From: Nemertoderma westbladi
Taxonomy: Eukaryota > Xenacoelomorpha > Nemertodermatida > Nemertodermatidae
NCBI GenBank assembly: GCA_032718475.1
Contig: JAUCBJ010000815.1
Span: forward strand, 1-64,000
Length of the DNA stretch: 64,000 bases
Direction: 5' to 3'
Position numbers and translations under genes: made by a program. The notes beneath the pieces were generated by a model, which ran no database searches, was not told where the DNA came from, and saw only the letters and a list, made by a program, of their open reading frames with translations. Below, piece by piece: positions 11,190 through 24,002 of this stretch; position 1 is the first letter of the stretch; each line of letters starts with the position of its first letter.

Positions 11190-13050
11190 TTTACTACTAC
11201 TACTACTAGGATCGACATGTTGCATTGCAGCTGCATTTTTAAGAATGCTGTGCCGGCTTATCGACAAAATTGCACCGCCACAACTCCCTATCACCCATGA
11301 CATTTGCTAGATTATCCGCATCTTCAAGGCCAGTGTCCTTTAAGATGCGTCTTAAGAAAGTCATGGGCTGTCCACCATGCTCATTCACTCCATGAGGCTG
11401 CCAAAGTACAAGATTAAGCACTGGCTGGTCCTCACGGCGAAAGCAATGTCCTGCAAAGCGGAGGCGATTTTGTTCTAGTGTCAAGCTTGGGGGAACCAAT
11501 GAGACACCTCCAATGTTATATAGTGTCTGGTTGGAGATGTGTGCATTGTACTTGACACAATGAACCCGGCGTAGCATTCTCGTGAATGTGCCATCCAGAG
11601 ATTTGGTGTCCTCAGCAGTTAGAGCCCAGCATGGACTCCCATAGAGGAGTACTGGAACTACTGCTGCTCTAAATAATCGGACATAAAGTTTCCAATTAAT
11701 TCTCGGTGACTTCCAAATCCTGGAAAGCCTATTCAACGCTGCCCATGCCTTTCCCTTACGTATTCGAAGGTCCTCACCTGACTTCCGGATCCATGATCCC
11801 AGGTAACAGAAGTCGTCCACATACTCAAGCATACCATTCTTTGAGCTTATGCTCATCCCATCAGAGACTTGCTGAGGACTTTCAAAGTTAACTGTCAAAA
11901 TTTTGGTCTTCTTTCTGGAGTTAATAAAAAGACCAACACTAGAAGCAGCATGTTCTAATGAGCTGAGGAGCCATTGGTCTCCCTCTAGTGATTCTGAGAG
12001 TACTCCTAAGTCATCAGCAAAGCCTAGATCAGATAGGTACTTGGCAGGATTTCCTCGACTTCTGGAGCCAGTAGGTGGAGTTATCATCACCCCATCATCA
12101 TTATGATGATCTAAGGGCATGCGTAGAACATAGTCAACCACAATTATGAACAAGAATGGTGCAAGTGTGTCTCCCTGGAGGACACCCCATAACTTCAAAT
12201 GGTTCTGTGTCACCGTCAACAGTAGACACAAATGTTGTCGAACCATCGTATACTGATCTGATTGCTGCAATAATTTCATGAGGAATCCCATATAATGAAA
12301 GTATGCTGAACATTACTGAATTAAACTAATTAGAATTAAACTATAAATTACAAATTATTATTAAAATTAAAATTAAACTATTAATTACATTAGAGACTGA
12401 ATCAAAGGATTCAATAGATTATAACGATTTAATATATATATATATATACGATTTAATAGAATCCTACTGTATAGCTTTGCAGCAATCGAGATCAAGGAGA
12501 TTCCCCGAAAAGAACCATAGTGTTAGGTTGCCCTTCTTGGGAACTGGCACCAACTTATTTGTTTTCATTTCTTGTGGGACTCTTGTTGTTCGATACATGT
12601 CTACTATGATGGGATAGATGAGCTTTAAACACCATCTACTCCACTGGCACGATTGGTCTTAATGCTCTTTGAGGCAGCCTTCACTTCTGCAAAGGAGATA
12701 TCGCCAATGGGAATATCTGGGAGTACAGACTAAGACACTTTCACTTATATAAAGTTATCAGGCAATACCCTGTCATTATTCAGGAGCTTTTCAAAGTGGG
12801 CCTTCCAACCATTGAAGCGATTGGCTGGTGATTCAGCCTTAACCTTGGTGGTTGGTTGGCTTTTCCACCCAGTAAGCAATTTGATCGAATTCCATGCCGA
12901 GGATGATTGCTTGCTGTCGTCAGAATCATTGATGGCATGTTCAGGACTGTTCAGGGACCTAGATGCAGCCTTAACTGCATTCTTGGCCACTGTAGTATGT
13001 TTGAGTCGGGACTCTTTCTGCGCCTTATAGAGGTCATTTCAGCACTTCTG
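11190..13050 (-). pseudogene. LINE reverse transcriptase copy, 5'-truncated and disrupted
   Basis: This is a non-LTR retrotransposon relic. The minus ORF 12291-11239 contains the later RT blocks (VLQGDTLAPFLFI, FADDLGVL with the catalytic FADD, GLFINSRKK) and the C-terminal region ending VMGDRELWRCNFVDKPAQHS. Upstream protein is present at 12990-12745 (SPEHAINDSDDSKQSSSAWN, HFEKLLNNDRVLP). The intervening part of RT is replaced by AT-rich sequence with ATTAAACT repeats and a TA run (about 12300-12470). At 11192-11208 the element ends in (CTA)n on the plus strand, that is a trinucleotide tail at its 3' end; the 28.7 kb copy ends at the same place. The endonuclease domain is absent. The clade is not certain; the RT and C-terminus resemble RTE/CR1-type elements. 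Confidence 0.8.
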
Positions 13051-13061
13051 AATAGCACCGT

Positions 13062-14670
13062 ACATAATTAGAATTATCTATTATCAATTTAATTTATATG
13101 TAATTATATATAATTTCATGCAAAATATACTACCTTTAGTATTAGTATGATACCTTTATGGTTTAGCTGTTGAACAATGTATATAATTTTATTGCAAACG
13201 ATTTTCGGCTTATATTATTGCATGGATTTTTCTGTTGCTAATAATTGGAGAGAAACATTTACCAATAATTCTAACACAACGAAATCAGATATATATCACA
13301 AGTATTATATCAATATCCTTCAAGATGATTTTGATGAAGTTCTCAATTGGTTTAATGGATATTACAGTGTGGTAGATTTCTTCCTCGCAAAAATTCTCAC
13401 ACCATACAAATCGATAAATAATATATTTGGATTGGTTGGAAATCTATTTATAATTATCACGATATTTCGCGAAAAATCATTTAACACTCTGTTTTATAGA
13501 ATGTTAGCTGTTAAGTCAGTTTTTGATATTCTCATATCTTTTGGATCTCTTTTAGTTCATGGCAGTAATATGGATTGGTTCAGCAGCTCCATTACAGGTG
13601 AAAAGGTCAATGGCATTATGATATACCACTTGCATTGTTATAATGTTATGTACTGGATATTTCAGCTTTATTGGCAAATGTTAAGTTGGTTTGTAAAGAA
13701 TGGAAATGATACACTGATATTAATAATGGGTGTAGAACGCGTATCAGCACTCTATGTACCAGTTTGGTATAAAAATACAAAATTGAAAAACAATAATATG
13801 ATTTACTATATTGTATTACTGCTATTTATATATACAACTTGTTTTTACTGGCCCTTTGCTCTATTGTATAAGCCTGAAATTCGTTATGTTGATAGACATA
13901 GGCAATATTGGGCAATATACAATTATTGGGAAGCGCATAACATATATATCCATAGAGCTTATCAATTTCTTGATTATTTCTCTCCTATTAGAAAAAGCGT
14001 ACAAGTTCTCGGAATATTAATTATCAATTGGCTTATGATTTATAAATTAAGAAAACTAAATTACGACAAACAAAATTCATCATCTGGCAAATTGGTTGCA
14101 GCAGCACGTTTGATGCTAATAAATGGGATATTGATGTGCATAAAAGATTTGTTCAAGGTGATATGGTACATAATATCCAAATATCACGACACAATTAAAG
14201 CCCAAATAGGACCAAAATCAACAATAACGGAAGTATTGCATTGGAGGAAACTATTGCTTGCCAGTGATTACATCGCTGTATTAAGAAATAGTCTTTCTAT
14301 TACTTACTGTATAGATTTTTACCTCATGTATATGTTTGTTGGTAGTTTTAGAAATGCTGTAAAGGTCAACATATTTAAACCGTTTAGAAAATATTTTAAA
14401 ATAAGTCGATAAACATATAATAGTGAATCGAAACTGATATATTTACAAACTATTGTCTATTAGATATAAACTGGAGCCCTGTGTGGTAAAAGTTCACTTT
14501 CGGCAGTATTTGACAACTAATTTTTATTATTCTGTATTATTTTAACTTCTAATAATTGGCGAATTGCACATCCTTCCTTATCATTATAATTAATGTATAT
14601 CCTTATATATAATTACTATTTGTTTGCTTAAAATATTATTGGTCAAATATATTAGAATGTTTTTTTATCC
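13062..14670. repeat. Direct duplication block, copy 1 (receptor gene with flanks)
   Basis: It matches 24940-26545 including about 110 bp of 5' flank (from CACCGTACAT) and about 250 bp of 3' flank (to near TTATTGGT). The left edge is close to the end of the LINE relic. The two blocks are in direct orientation about 11.9 kb apart. Confidence 0.85.
13177..14412 (+). CDS. Divergent seven-transmembrane (GPCR-like) receptor, copy 1
   Basis: This is an intact 411-residue single-exon ORF. It has a hydrophobic N-terminus, an extracellular stretch with N-glycosylation sequons (TNNSNTT), then seven hydrophobic segments: about residues 83-101 (GLVGNLFIIITIF, a GN-containing TM1), 105-130, 150-190 (TM3) ending in the ERVSALYVP motif at the position of E/DRY, 208-230, 285-302, 317-340 and 368-393. 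TM7 ends in YLMYMFVGSFRNAV, followed by a short basic tail, as in rhodopsin-class receptors, although NPxxY is not conserved. It is likely a plasma-membrane receptor, perhaps a chemosensory or peptide receptor; the ligand is unknown. The start is the first ATG of the frame, and the same start is used by copy 2. The paralogue at 25054 differs by about 41 residues. Confidence 0.75.
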   Translation: MYIILLQTIFGLYYCMDFSVANNWRETFTNNSNTTKSDIYHKYYINILQDDFDEVLNWFNGYYSVVDFFLAKILTPYKSINNIFGLVGNLFIIITIFREKSFNTLFYRMLAVKSVFDILISFGSLLVHGSNMDWFSSSITGEKVNGIMIYHLHCYNVMYWIFQLYWQMLSWFVKNGNDTLILIMGVERVSALYVPVWYKNTKLKNNNMIYYIVLLLFIYTTCFYWPFALLYKPEIRYVDRHRQYWAIYNYWEAHNIYIHRAYQFLDYFSPIRKSVQVLGILIINWLMIYKLRKLNYDKQNSSSGKLVAAARLMLINGILMCIKDLFKVIWYIISKYHDTIKAQIGPKSTITEVLHWRKLLLASDYIAVLRNSLSITYCIDFYLMYMFVGSFRNAVKVNIFKPFRKYFKISR

Positions 14671-15068
14671 TTAACCGTGTTTTATTCAAACATTAAGTGG
14701 GGTCCCCCATTCTTCGGTTGGGGATGGGTGGTTATCAGCCATGGGGCGATCTTAATGTCCACTGATATGGACTGCGCTTATCCTCTCCAGGTAAAATCTG
14801 TGGGGTAGAAGCTCAGATACAATAATAAACAGATCCCGTTTTTTCATTTTTTGCCTATGAGGACTAAAACAGCCATTTATAATAATCACATTATTATTAT
14901 TAATCAAATTATTATAATCTTTATGTGGTTTCCCCCCAGTTAGGTAAAAACTGATTAGGAATCCCATGCTACCCGCCACCACTGAAATTCTTTGAGTTTA
15001 ATTCAGCGATCAAGATTTTCGGGTCCATGAGTCTGGAATTTGGCCTCCGCCTGGCTGCCATCAAAGGG
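14671..15068. other. Spacer with repeat-like segments
   Basis: No coding sequence is supported. The segment near 14860-14890 (GGACTAAAACAGCCATTTAT) recurs at about 32128-32150, indicating dispersed repeat content. Confidence 0.4.
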
Positions 15069-15396
15069 TCAATCGGTACGCAAGTTCACGCCGCTTTGGA
15101 TGAACAGTTCGAGTATTCGCTGTTTGTGTTGTTCAGATAACAGTCGGAGTTCCTCCACCTCGATACAGCGTTGCTGTTCATGCTGTTCTTCCCCTCTTTC
15201 CTCTACTCTACATCTATCCATCCGACTTTGGGCCACATATTTGTATCGTTGCGCTTCCATTTGTTGTAGAATTAATGTCAGTTCGGTTTGGCCACCACCT
15301 CGTAAAGTGGGTTTATCACTGCAATCGTCGTTCTCTTCCATGAGATACCAGTGCAAATGCTTCCATAAGCGAGCTGTGGAGTCTTGTTCTTGATTC
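15069..15396 (-). pseudogene. Coiled-coil ORF fragment, unrecognised
   Basis: This minus-strand reading of about 109 residues starts MNQEQDSTARLWKHL and continues with a Glu/Gln/Arg-rich stretch (MDRCRVEERGEEQHEQQRC and ELRLLSEQHKQRILELF) typical of a coiled coil, ending NLRTD. I do not recognise the family. It abuts the 5' edge of a LINE fragment on the opposite strand, so it is probably a piece of another repeat's ORF rather than a host gene. The plus-strand ORF over it is a Ser/Cys-rich shadow. Confidence 0.3.
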
Positions 15397-15399
15397 ATG

Positions 15400-16017
15400 G
15401 ATTTGATTTGGATCTCCTTTGCAGAAGTGAAGGCTGCTGCAAAGAGCATTAAGACCAATCGTGCCAGTGGAGTAGATGGTGTCCCCCCTGTGGTCTTTAA
15501 AATACCTGAGTGTTTAAAGCTCATCTATCCCATCATAGTAGACATGTACCGAACAACAAGAGTCCCACAAGAAATGAAAACAAATAAGTTGGTGCCAGTT
15601 CCCAAGAAGGGCAACATAACACTCTATGGTTCTTTTCAGGGAATGTCATTGATCTCGATTGCTGCAAAGCTATACAATAAATTCTATTAAATCGCATTAG
15701 GGATCCCATTGAGAGACTACTCCCTGGAAATCAGAATGGGTTCCGTAAAGGTCGTGGGACCATGGAGCCCATTTTGGCACAGAAGTCGAGAAAATCCTGC
15801 CAAGTACCTAACTGATCTAGACTTTGCTGATGACTTAGGAGTACTCTCAGAATCACTAGAGGGACCCCAATGGCTCCTCAGCTCATTAGAACATGCTGCT
15901 TCTAGTGTTGGTCTTTTTATTAACTCCAGAAAGACCAAAATTTTGACAGTTAACTTTGAAAGTTATCAGCAAGTCTCTGATCGGATGAGCATAAGCACAA
16001 AGGATGGTATGCTTTAA
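15400..16017 (+). pseudogene. LINE RT fragment with internal deletion
   Basis: The plus-strand frame begins FAEVKAAAKSIKTNRASGVD and contains KTNKLVPVPKKGN (early RT blocks). It is followed after about 15690 by sequence corresponding to NGFRKGRGTMEPIL joined directly to NPAKYLTDLDFADDLGVL. Compared with the copy at 28699-30422, several hundred bases between these points are missing. The end at 16017 is abrupt. It belongs to the same family as the 11.2 and 28.7 kb copies. Confidence 0.75.
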
Positions 16018-18640
16018 TATGAACTTTATCAAAAAATAACAAATTGCATTTTTTTCTTCAGAGATTACACCCAATGACTGAAAAATGATTTCCACCACCA
16101 GAACTGTTGTCCCCAGAGGAAACGATTGGTAGTGATTTAGCAACCATCCAAAAGATGGATAACCGTGATGAACGATGAGCCCTGGTTGGTTTCTGCAAGG
16201 CATTCTTGCGAAATAAGAACTTGCCTGACCCCTTTATAAGGTTCCACCCCACCCATTCTCATCTTTGGTGCCAGAGACTTGAATTCAAGGCCATAAGAGA
16301 TTTAGGGGGGGGGGGGGGGTGACCCCCCCACCCCCGGTATTTGTACAACCACATTCCAAACCACAGTTTTTGGATTCTATTCTAATTTGAGGATATTATA
16401 TTTATTCATGGCAATTCTACCTTAATTTGCATAATAAAACCTACGTAATATATCATCTGGGCTGGAATATTGCATGAAACACGCGACAAAGGATGATAAA
16501 TTATGCTAATATTGTATGGCGTGAACTGTACAGTATGTACTGTTAATAGGACGGGAGTGTAAATATGTAAATATGGTATGACGCAAAAGTATGCTACGAA
16601 AAAGAGTGTGAAAAGGCCAAATAAGGAGTGTATGGAGTGATAAATGACCATAATTAACATATTAATTATTTATATTAATGAATGTAAGGCACTAATTTGA
16701 AGGTAGCTACTGTTGATCAAGTGGATTTCTTTGCTGGAGCTTAGCTGTATTCCCATAATATTACTCTCCACTTACCACCCTCCAGTCGCTTTGATTACCA
16801 ATTAGCACTGTGTTTCACATTCTATTATAATAAATGTGGTAGAAATGGCGATATCATTATACATTAGATTAGTTGGGTTTTGCTGATTCAGTTGAGAGAT
16901 TTCTTTATTCCATAGTTATTAGGATATAGTTATCTGTTGTACACTATATTTCACCACACGTCAATAATCTCTTCTCTCATTTATATTTTTTCAACATCGA
17001 TATTTTTTTAGTAGCAAGTCGTTAGACTTGATTACTGTAAGAAAAAAAAAGCTACTGGCTACTGACTACTGGCTACTGACCTAGAGCAAAACGGCGCTAA
17101 CGATTTTGATGAAAATTTGCATGAACCATGAAAATAGATTTCTAAGGGTACTTGTCAAATCGCGGTTTAAATTGAAACATCTCAACTTGTTTTATTTCGA
17201 AAAATAGCCCCAAAACACGAAAATTGCCATAGGCGCAATGATAAAAACACCAGCTGGCACTCATGAAAAATGTATAGAGAAGGCCTGGTAATGCATTCAA
17301 TAGGAAGGGCAACTAACAAAGTAGTACATTCTCTGCCAAGTTTTATTATCACACTACTCTACAACCCAGACAGTAAGCAAACATTAACTGGTTTAACTGG
17401 CTATTACAGTCTCAGCTGAATAAATCTTCCCAATGCATCCTATTTGAAAATCTACAAGGTTACTTACTATGTTAATTAATTGGCGCCCAAGCTAAATGAC
17501 TGTTAGCTACACAGTAGTGTGTTGGATATTATTGATTGCTATCATCTAAATATTGTTTTATTTTGAAATCTTTGTGCCAACATTAATACTGTGGAGGCTG
17601 TATGCTTATAAGGCTGAATGTTTACTCAGCCTCATAATGATTCTCTCCATAAGGCTAACATTATAGTTTGAAATATAAAAATCTGTTATAATAATAATAT
17701 AATTGTTGTATTTAATTAATATCGTGGTAGCTATCTCTTAAAAAATGGAAAAAATTTTTTGTAGCGTTTTTATATAGCAACATGAATTATATTCTAGAAT
17801 TTTGGAATAATCTAACCATCTAAGTATTGTTTCCATGATCTCCAGTGATAAACACAAAGTGAGCCACCGATTCAGATTTGTTATCATATCAAAGTGAAAA
17901 GCTAAACAATTGGCCCCTACACCTAAACCAAACTAGGTTTAAGGTTGTTTCCAAAATGTGCACATTCATTTATACACCCAATGTCACCGGACATTGAGGT
18001 ATTTCAGGATACCATGGAATTTGGAAAGTGTGTATGTGAAGTAGTGATTTGGGGTGGGGGTAGCTTTGTTTCTAGTTCTGCTGTTTATAGTGAAGGCCGA
18101 TCACGACTTGGTGGGCAATTCCTGGATGGGAGATTCTAGTCAAAATTGGCCAAAATGAAGTGAAATTTTGGCAAAAAAAATTTTATCACGAAACATTTTA
18201 AAATATATATTCTGAAAACCCTAAACGAGACGAAGTCAATGGTGTAACATAGCAAACGGGAACTAGTAATGGTATCAAAATAATTAGGAAAAACTGATGT
18301 CCTGCCTGTAACGCCTTGTCCAACCTGTAACAGAGGATTTATCCAATCAGAAGCGTTCAAAGTTAATATTGTAGCACAGTCCAGCCTGTAACAGTTCTTT
18401 TATGGTCTGTGCAGTGTATTTTATATCATAAAAAAATGTATGATTGTTATGAGATGATACATCTAAATGCATCTAATGCAATACATTTCCATAATTTCTA
18501 TTGCAATATAGGATATTAAATTTGATTCAATTCATTTTTATTTAATGATATTCAATATAATGTTAATAATTGTACACTCAGTATAATGTTGATGATTGTA
18601 CACTCAGTTTCATATTCAGGTAAAAATAAGATTCAGTATA
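16018..18640. other. AT-rich spacer
   Basis: No supported gene was found. A G-run/C-run palindromic tract lies at about 16304-16336 and is followed by GGTATTTGTACAAC, which recurs at about 32425-32438 at the end of the TTAA-flanked element, suggesting a decayed relative. Short CTACTGGCTACTGA repeats occur at 17050-17083. Confidence 0.45.
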
Positions 18641-18659
18641 GTTAGAATAGTTGTTTTCG

Positions 18660-20150
18660 ATGAGGATATGTATGGAATCTCAAAAATGCAATATCACTCT
18701 CATCATCATCGGTTGGAAAAGCATCATCTCCTAAATCCATCTGCGATGGAAGAACTCTACCGAACTCCTGTAGCTCATCAACTACACTATCCCCAGTGAC
18801 CTGCAACTCATATCAATATCACTTCACCACATTCATCACTTCCATTATCAGACTGCTGATATATTAATTTTGGTGACATTTTCCTCTTTCTTGCAATACA
18901 ATTGACGTGGAAAACAACATGAGAGTTTCTTCAAATAAATGAAGTCACTGTTGGGGAGATATAATATTTCATGGCTGCTACCTATTCCAGTCACATCATT
19001 AAGCTTCTTTGGGATGCGAAGATAGGTTTCCTTCTCTTGATCTGGTGTTAGAAAAATTATTTAACTATATCATCAAAATCGGACCAAATTCATCCCAAAG
19101 GCATTGTCAAGGGCCCGATTCCATGAGCAACTCTTGCCGTGCCTGGCCTCAGTATATATCCATCGTGTTGCATACATGTTGATCTAGAAATTGGGTTAAA
19201 CTGGTATATACTGCTGCAACTTTGTTGTCAGTCAATTCACTAATTGCAGCATATGACTTAAAATCATCTTTGCCAGTCCAGGACAAAAAAAAGGGTGAAT
19301 TGAAATTGATTCCTGTAGATAATAAGCACTTTGGGGCTCGGTAGGTCTTGCATTCTTATAATTCTCACTCCAATCACAATGAACTATGCGTTTATTGCAT
19401 CTTTAATAGAATGGAACTGCTGGATTGAACGTTGAATATGACTTTTATAATCAGCAAGTTCTGTAAGTAGTATATTTACAATATCACTTAGCTTCAGATT
19501 GCCGGAGACTTTTCTCCAATGAAAGCAGGCAAATTTTTTTCTATATCTTGCACCTTTTGCCAAGGTTGCACAATGACACGTAAATCAGGAGAACCAAGAG
19601 ACCTGCTCCAATCAGCATCTGGCTTGTTTGCGAGTTTCCCAATGGTTGTTGTTAGAGGTAAAACTCTAACCTTAAATAGCCCTTCGACCAGCAACTCTGG
19701 GTTAAGACATTGGACACATAGGTAGGCACGTGCCCCAATCACCTTTGGTTTAACCACATCCTTTGGCCAATACAACGCAAATTGCGTAAATGAACATGCC
19801 ACACTATGCTCCTCCATAAATCGTTCATATAAAACTTTCAGAGTTTCCATGCGGTAAAGGGGTGGAATTTGTGACATAGCAGAACCAATTTTCGCTGACA
19901 CAAACGTTTTCCATTTATTTGGACATTTTCTAGAAATCTCTGGGTCTCTGTTCAAGTTGGTGATTAGGTTGTTGCTGGACACAAATACGGCAGCCACTAT
20001 GCCTCAAAGTGCTATGGCGTAGTGTACTCATTGATGAAATGAACCGTTTCTTCGTCTTTGGCATCATAATACTGCCTATAGAGGATAAAGAAGAACCGGA
20101 AGCACCAGTCAGGTGATGTTTCGATTTGGTTGCTTCTAGTCGCGCTTATC
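18660..20150 (-). pseudogene. Decayed transposon-derived protein gene (family uncertain)
   Basis: An open stretch at 19997-19494 (167 residues) contains FMEEHSVACSFTQFALYWP, KPKVIGARAYLCVQC and LNPELLVEGL. Further minus-strand pieces in shifted frames follow at lower coordinates: HCDWSENY..., QSAYYLQESISIHP, then TGKDDFKSYAAISELTDNK and VYTSLTQFLDQHV at about 19370-19170, and TPDQEKETYLRIPKKLNDV near 19050-19000. This order (a C-x-C..C block, D-W/F-x-E-N-Y, QSA, then H/D-KS-x-A-x-I-S-E-L) is a pattern I associate with a widespread metazoan repeat-encoded protein family of DDE-transposase type. The family name is not certain. Several stops and frameshifts make it non-functional. Confidence 0.5.
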
Positions 20151-23110
20151 TTCATTTCAATTGACTTTTTGACAATTAACTTTCCGTTGATTATTTCATA
20201 ATGTGAGCTTATAGAATCAATATTTCATTATTTTTCATGTCAATTGTGTGTTTTTTTGAATTGTTTCAATTGAGTGTTTTTTCCTTGCTTAGCCTGGAAT
20301 TTTCATTGATTCATAAACTTTTTGTTTGCGAATTCTATCTTTTTTACGAACTCCATGAAATTTGCATTCTTCCTGCTACATTTGGAATTCCGTCATTCGC
20401 CTTGCAGCTCTATGTTTTTTCCTTTCATGTTGTTGCCCCCTGGAAATCTCCAGATACTGTGTATGAATGAGTTCCATTAATTTTTCTCTTTTCCCCCATT
20501 TTTCAAACTCGCTCTCGACAAAGTCTCCATTTTCTATCAATAACTGTTTCCAGATTGGTAGAAGAAGGTTGAGTTTGAAGATCCAGAATTGCCTCCTTTG
20601 TTGATTATTATTGTTTTATACAATTGGCAGATCAGCAGATAGACCTACCTGCCTACCCTGATATAAGTACTGAGGCACCACAGGAATACAGGATTAATTA
20701 CTTTGTTACTGGTACTGTTATCTTTTTGGATTTATTAATTAAATTGGCTGATTGGGGGCATGTGGACGTGGTGGCCACCCCTTTTACATCAGTAGACCAA
20801 CATTTAACTGCTTATTGGCAAATGGATTGAGGTGGCGCACTTTCAATGTTTACTGGCACAGTGTGTTTTTTAAATAGGCCTGAGTCGCTGAGTCGCACAC
20901 ATGCACTATCCAGCACAATTTATGATCATACAAATATGCCAAATAGTGCTCATACAGTATTTAATAATAGTTTCATTACTACAGAACAATAGACCTAAAT
21001 CAGGCCTAATGTAGTAGGCACTGGTACTGCATTATGTTACATACTTAGCAACCCTATTCAGTTGTTTGCCTGTCTGCCAGTTTGTTGCAGGTATCCTCCC
21101 TGTCACCCTAGCTGTTACGATATATGGCGCTGTGTACTAGAACAGCCCATTATACAGTACAGAGCGCTTAGATAAATTATATCGATGTACGGCATTCATT
21201 AGATAGGGAAAATAAAATACACGAGTCTATATTATTCATCCGATTTTGTACAGTAATGTAGTCTTGCATATGTAATTTTATAATAAAACCTTGGGGGAAG
21301 CAAGGATCACAATCCGGCTCTCTCATTGGCCTAGCTATTTTAGTTTGTTCTAATGGTAGTAGATTTTTTTGGACCAATGATATAATCATTGCGTCATACC
21401 TATATTTTACTCAGTGTACCTTTTTTCAGTCTTCGGTGTATTAGTACACCGGTACAGCGGTACTGTGCACGTGTTAGTTTGATTTAAATGTTTTTAATCT
21501 TCTTGCTTGTTGATTCTGCAAATTCTGTAAAGTTTTAATGCTGATTTCTACTGTTACTTCTTTTGATTACAACTTTGAATAATTATCTTCTTGCATTAAC
21601 TCTTAATTTCTCTAATCTTTGTGATTGCGATGTAGTAAATCCTTACGAGGATTTTCCCTTTCAACTGTCAGACTGTTGTAAACGCATGCGCCGATACGGT
21701 AACTATTTGCTTTAGCATGAAGGGCTAAGGGTACCGGTAGGCGTTGCGGGCGCACCGTGGAAGCGACGGAAAGAGGAGTGGAGGATCCAATGTAGTAAAT
21801 GATGATGTAGTAAACACGCTGGCGGGGGGCTAGCAGTTGCGGTCGGGCTAATCAATTAAGGACCGGGGACCGGTCGTCACTGCAGTATTTGGGTCTGATC
21901 CATACGTCTGATCGTATTCTGATCCAGACTTCGTCTCAACTTTACAGTACTAGGGTAGTAATAGCGGATTTAGTTAGGAGGCCTGCGTGTGGCTTGGGTG
22001 GCCTATACCTCTTACACTTATCAATGTACTAGCGCTACTAGCTGATTAGCGCTGTCGATAGCACTACCAGCTCTGTTACTAACGCTATTTTGTGCTGTGT
22101 TGCTGAAGAGTGCCTGATGCCTGAATGTAAATGTTTAGATAGGCGCTACCTTTCTTGATTGTTTTCTATTTCTTAGTTTATGCTTATTAATCGCTGTTAA
22201 TTCAAAATAATACAGTATTTAGGCTGTTGCTAGTATAACTCAGTAACGTAATAATTAGTAATACATATTCTGGAATACTTAGTAATTAGTACGCAAATTC
22301 GTATTTTACGACACTGTAGTTAATTTAGCATGTTAGAATAAAATAGAAGAAAAAAAAGAGTTTGTACGCAGCATAGCGGAGAATAGTTGGGTAAATTACT
22401 CTTAGAAATACCATAGAATATTCAACGCTATGTGGTTATTTGAAAATAGCGGGTGAGCGGGCTGATAGTGGTAGCTAGTATATACAGTAGTAAGCTTGCT
22501 GGCCTAAATCAGCTTAAGGCCAAGCTTTGACATTATGACGAATAAATAGCCCATCCCATTATAATATTAAAATATTCTCACATTTGACATAATCCCGCCC
22601 GATAACTTCCAGTACTTCTCTGTGATAAGTGAATGCCGAGTGCTAGACCACCCGCACTCATTTTAAGTAGCTTAGGGAGCCATTTCAGATTTATTGTTTT
22701 GGTTGCCGCTGTTTTGGCTTATAAATTCGAACAGTTAGCTCTGTGTTGAGAAATAAACAGAGAAAAGAGCGAGTGATTGTCAAAACCGTATAGTTCTTAA
22801 TAGTAAATTGTTCTTAGGAAACGGTTCTGAAGGTTCTGCTTGTGTTCAACTGTAAGAGCTTGCGTCGGACCAAGTTGGATCGCCCAACAGTAAGAGGTAC
22901 TGTAATCGTTCAACACTAGCTCTTTACTATACTTTACTTAATTAACTCATTTACTTTATTATGAATATGAATAACAGTGCATGATTCTGTAATATGTGGA
23001 ACAAAGTTGCCCACTAATGAACAAGTCCTTCATTGTGTAATGTTTTATCTCCAAGATGTCACCCATTCAAATATATGTAAGTGGGAAGCTGCAGTGCATG
23101 TTCTAACTAT
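20151..23110. other. Spacer without supported gene
   Basis: It contains scattered short ORFs only. A promoter-like stretch at 22720-22770 has a TATA-box-like TATAAATTCG followed about 35 bases later by AATAAA, as in an LTR. GC-richer sequence lies at 21690-21880. Confidence 0.4.
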
Positions 23111-23119
23111 CTTACTTTT

Positions 23120-23500
23120 ATAAGATGGGCGGTACTCCAATGATCTCAGTTCAGAAGTCCATTGAGAGAATCCTTAAACTACTGGCAGATAATTCTAAAC
23201 TCAGGGCTATCCCCTGTGATAGAAGAGATACACAGGCAACTAAAGTAAAATTTGAATTTATGTCAAAATATTTCAACCAGGAAGATAAGCAATTTCTAAT
23301 ATAAAAATGAAGAGTGATCGTTTGGCTTCATTTGGTGGGTGGGATAAATTGTTGGCTGATAAGATAAAGTGCAGTGAGATGCAAAGGGTAAATGCTGAAG
23401 TTAGGAAAGTGAAGTTGAAAGAGTATACAATACAGCGACTGCTTATGATACAGTAACTGAATACGATATTAGAACCAGCGACTCTGACTCTGAAGTACCA
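23120..23500 (+). pseudogene. Coding-like relic, unrecognised
   Basis: The plus-strand reading from about 23125 encodes SVQKSIERILKLLADNSKL and then FMSKYFNQEDKQFL before a stop. After a frame change it continues with SDRLASFGGWDKLLADKIKC, RKVKLKE and YDIRTSDSDSEVPSTSY. Amino-acid composition is natural, and the pieces resemble DNA-element-associated ORFs, but I cannot assign a family. It is broken by at least two frame changes. Confidence 0.3.
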
Positions 23501-23532
23501 TCAACTAGCTATGGTTGCAGCAGTTCACATAC

Positions 23533-23716
23533 TCCACATAGTCATCACCATGTTAAACATACTGGAACTATAGCTCATAATCCTCATGACATTTTGCAGC
23601 GCCCTAATTTGGTTACCCTATCCCTCCACATAGTCATCACCATGTTAAACATACTGGAACTATAGCTCATAATCCTCATGACATTTTGCAGCGCCCTAAT
23701 TTGGTTACCCTATCCC
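23533..23716. repeat. Tandem duplication, 92-bp unit
   Basis: The segment beginning TCCACATAGTCATCACC at 23533 is repeated almost exactly from 23625; the unit ends in GGTTACCCTATCC. Confidence 0.9.
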
Positions 23717-24002
23717 CTACACTATCTCTCACAGTATGGCCTATAGTATCGACACCTCTTGTTGCTCATAGCGGCATTTCCTCTTTTGTTCCTTTCGTTT
23801 CCCTCACGTCATTCACTCCCGCCGTTATATCTACGTTCATGAGATCTAATTTCGACCTCCTGGATGAACCCTACTGTTCTCCTTCCACCTTCCGAATGGG
23901 TTCGACGTTCCCTCATTTGCCAGATTATGGCGTGAGTGCCTCATCCCCTACCCGGTTGTACAGCCTCGTAGGCGTAGGTCGTAGGCGTAGGGGCATTTGT
24001 AG

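Noticed and set aside
15040-15393. Ser/Cys-rich plus-strand ORF
   Set aside because: Shadow of the coiled-coil reading on the minus strand.
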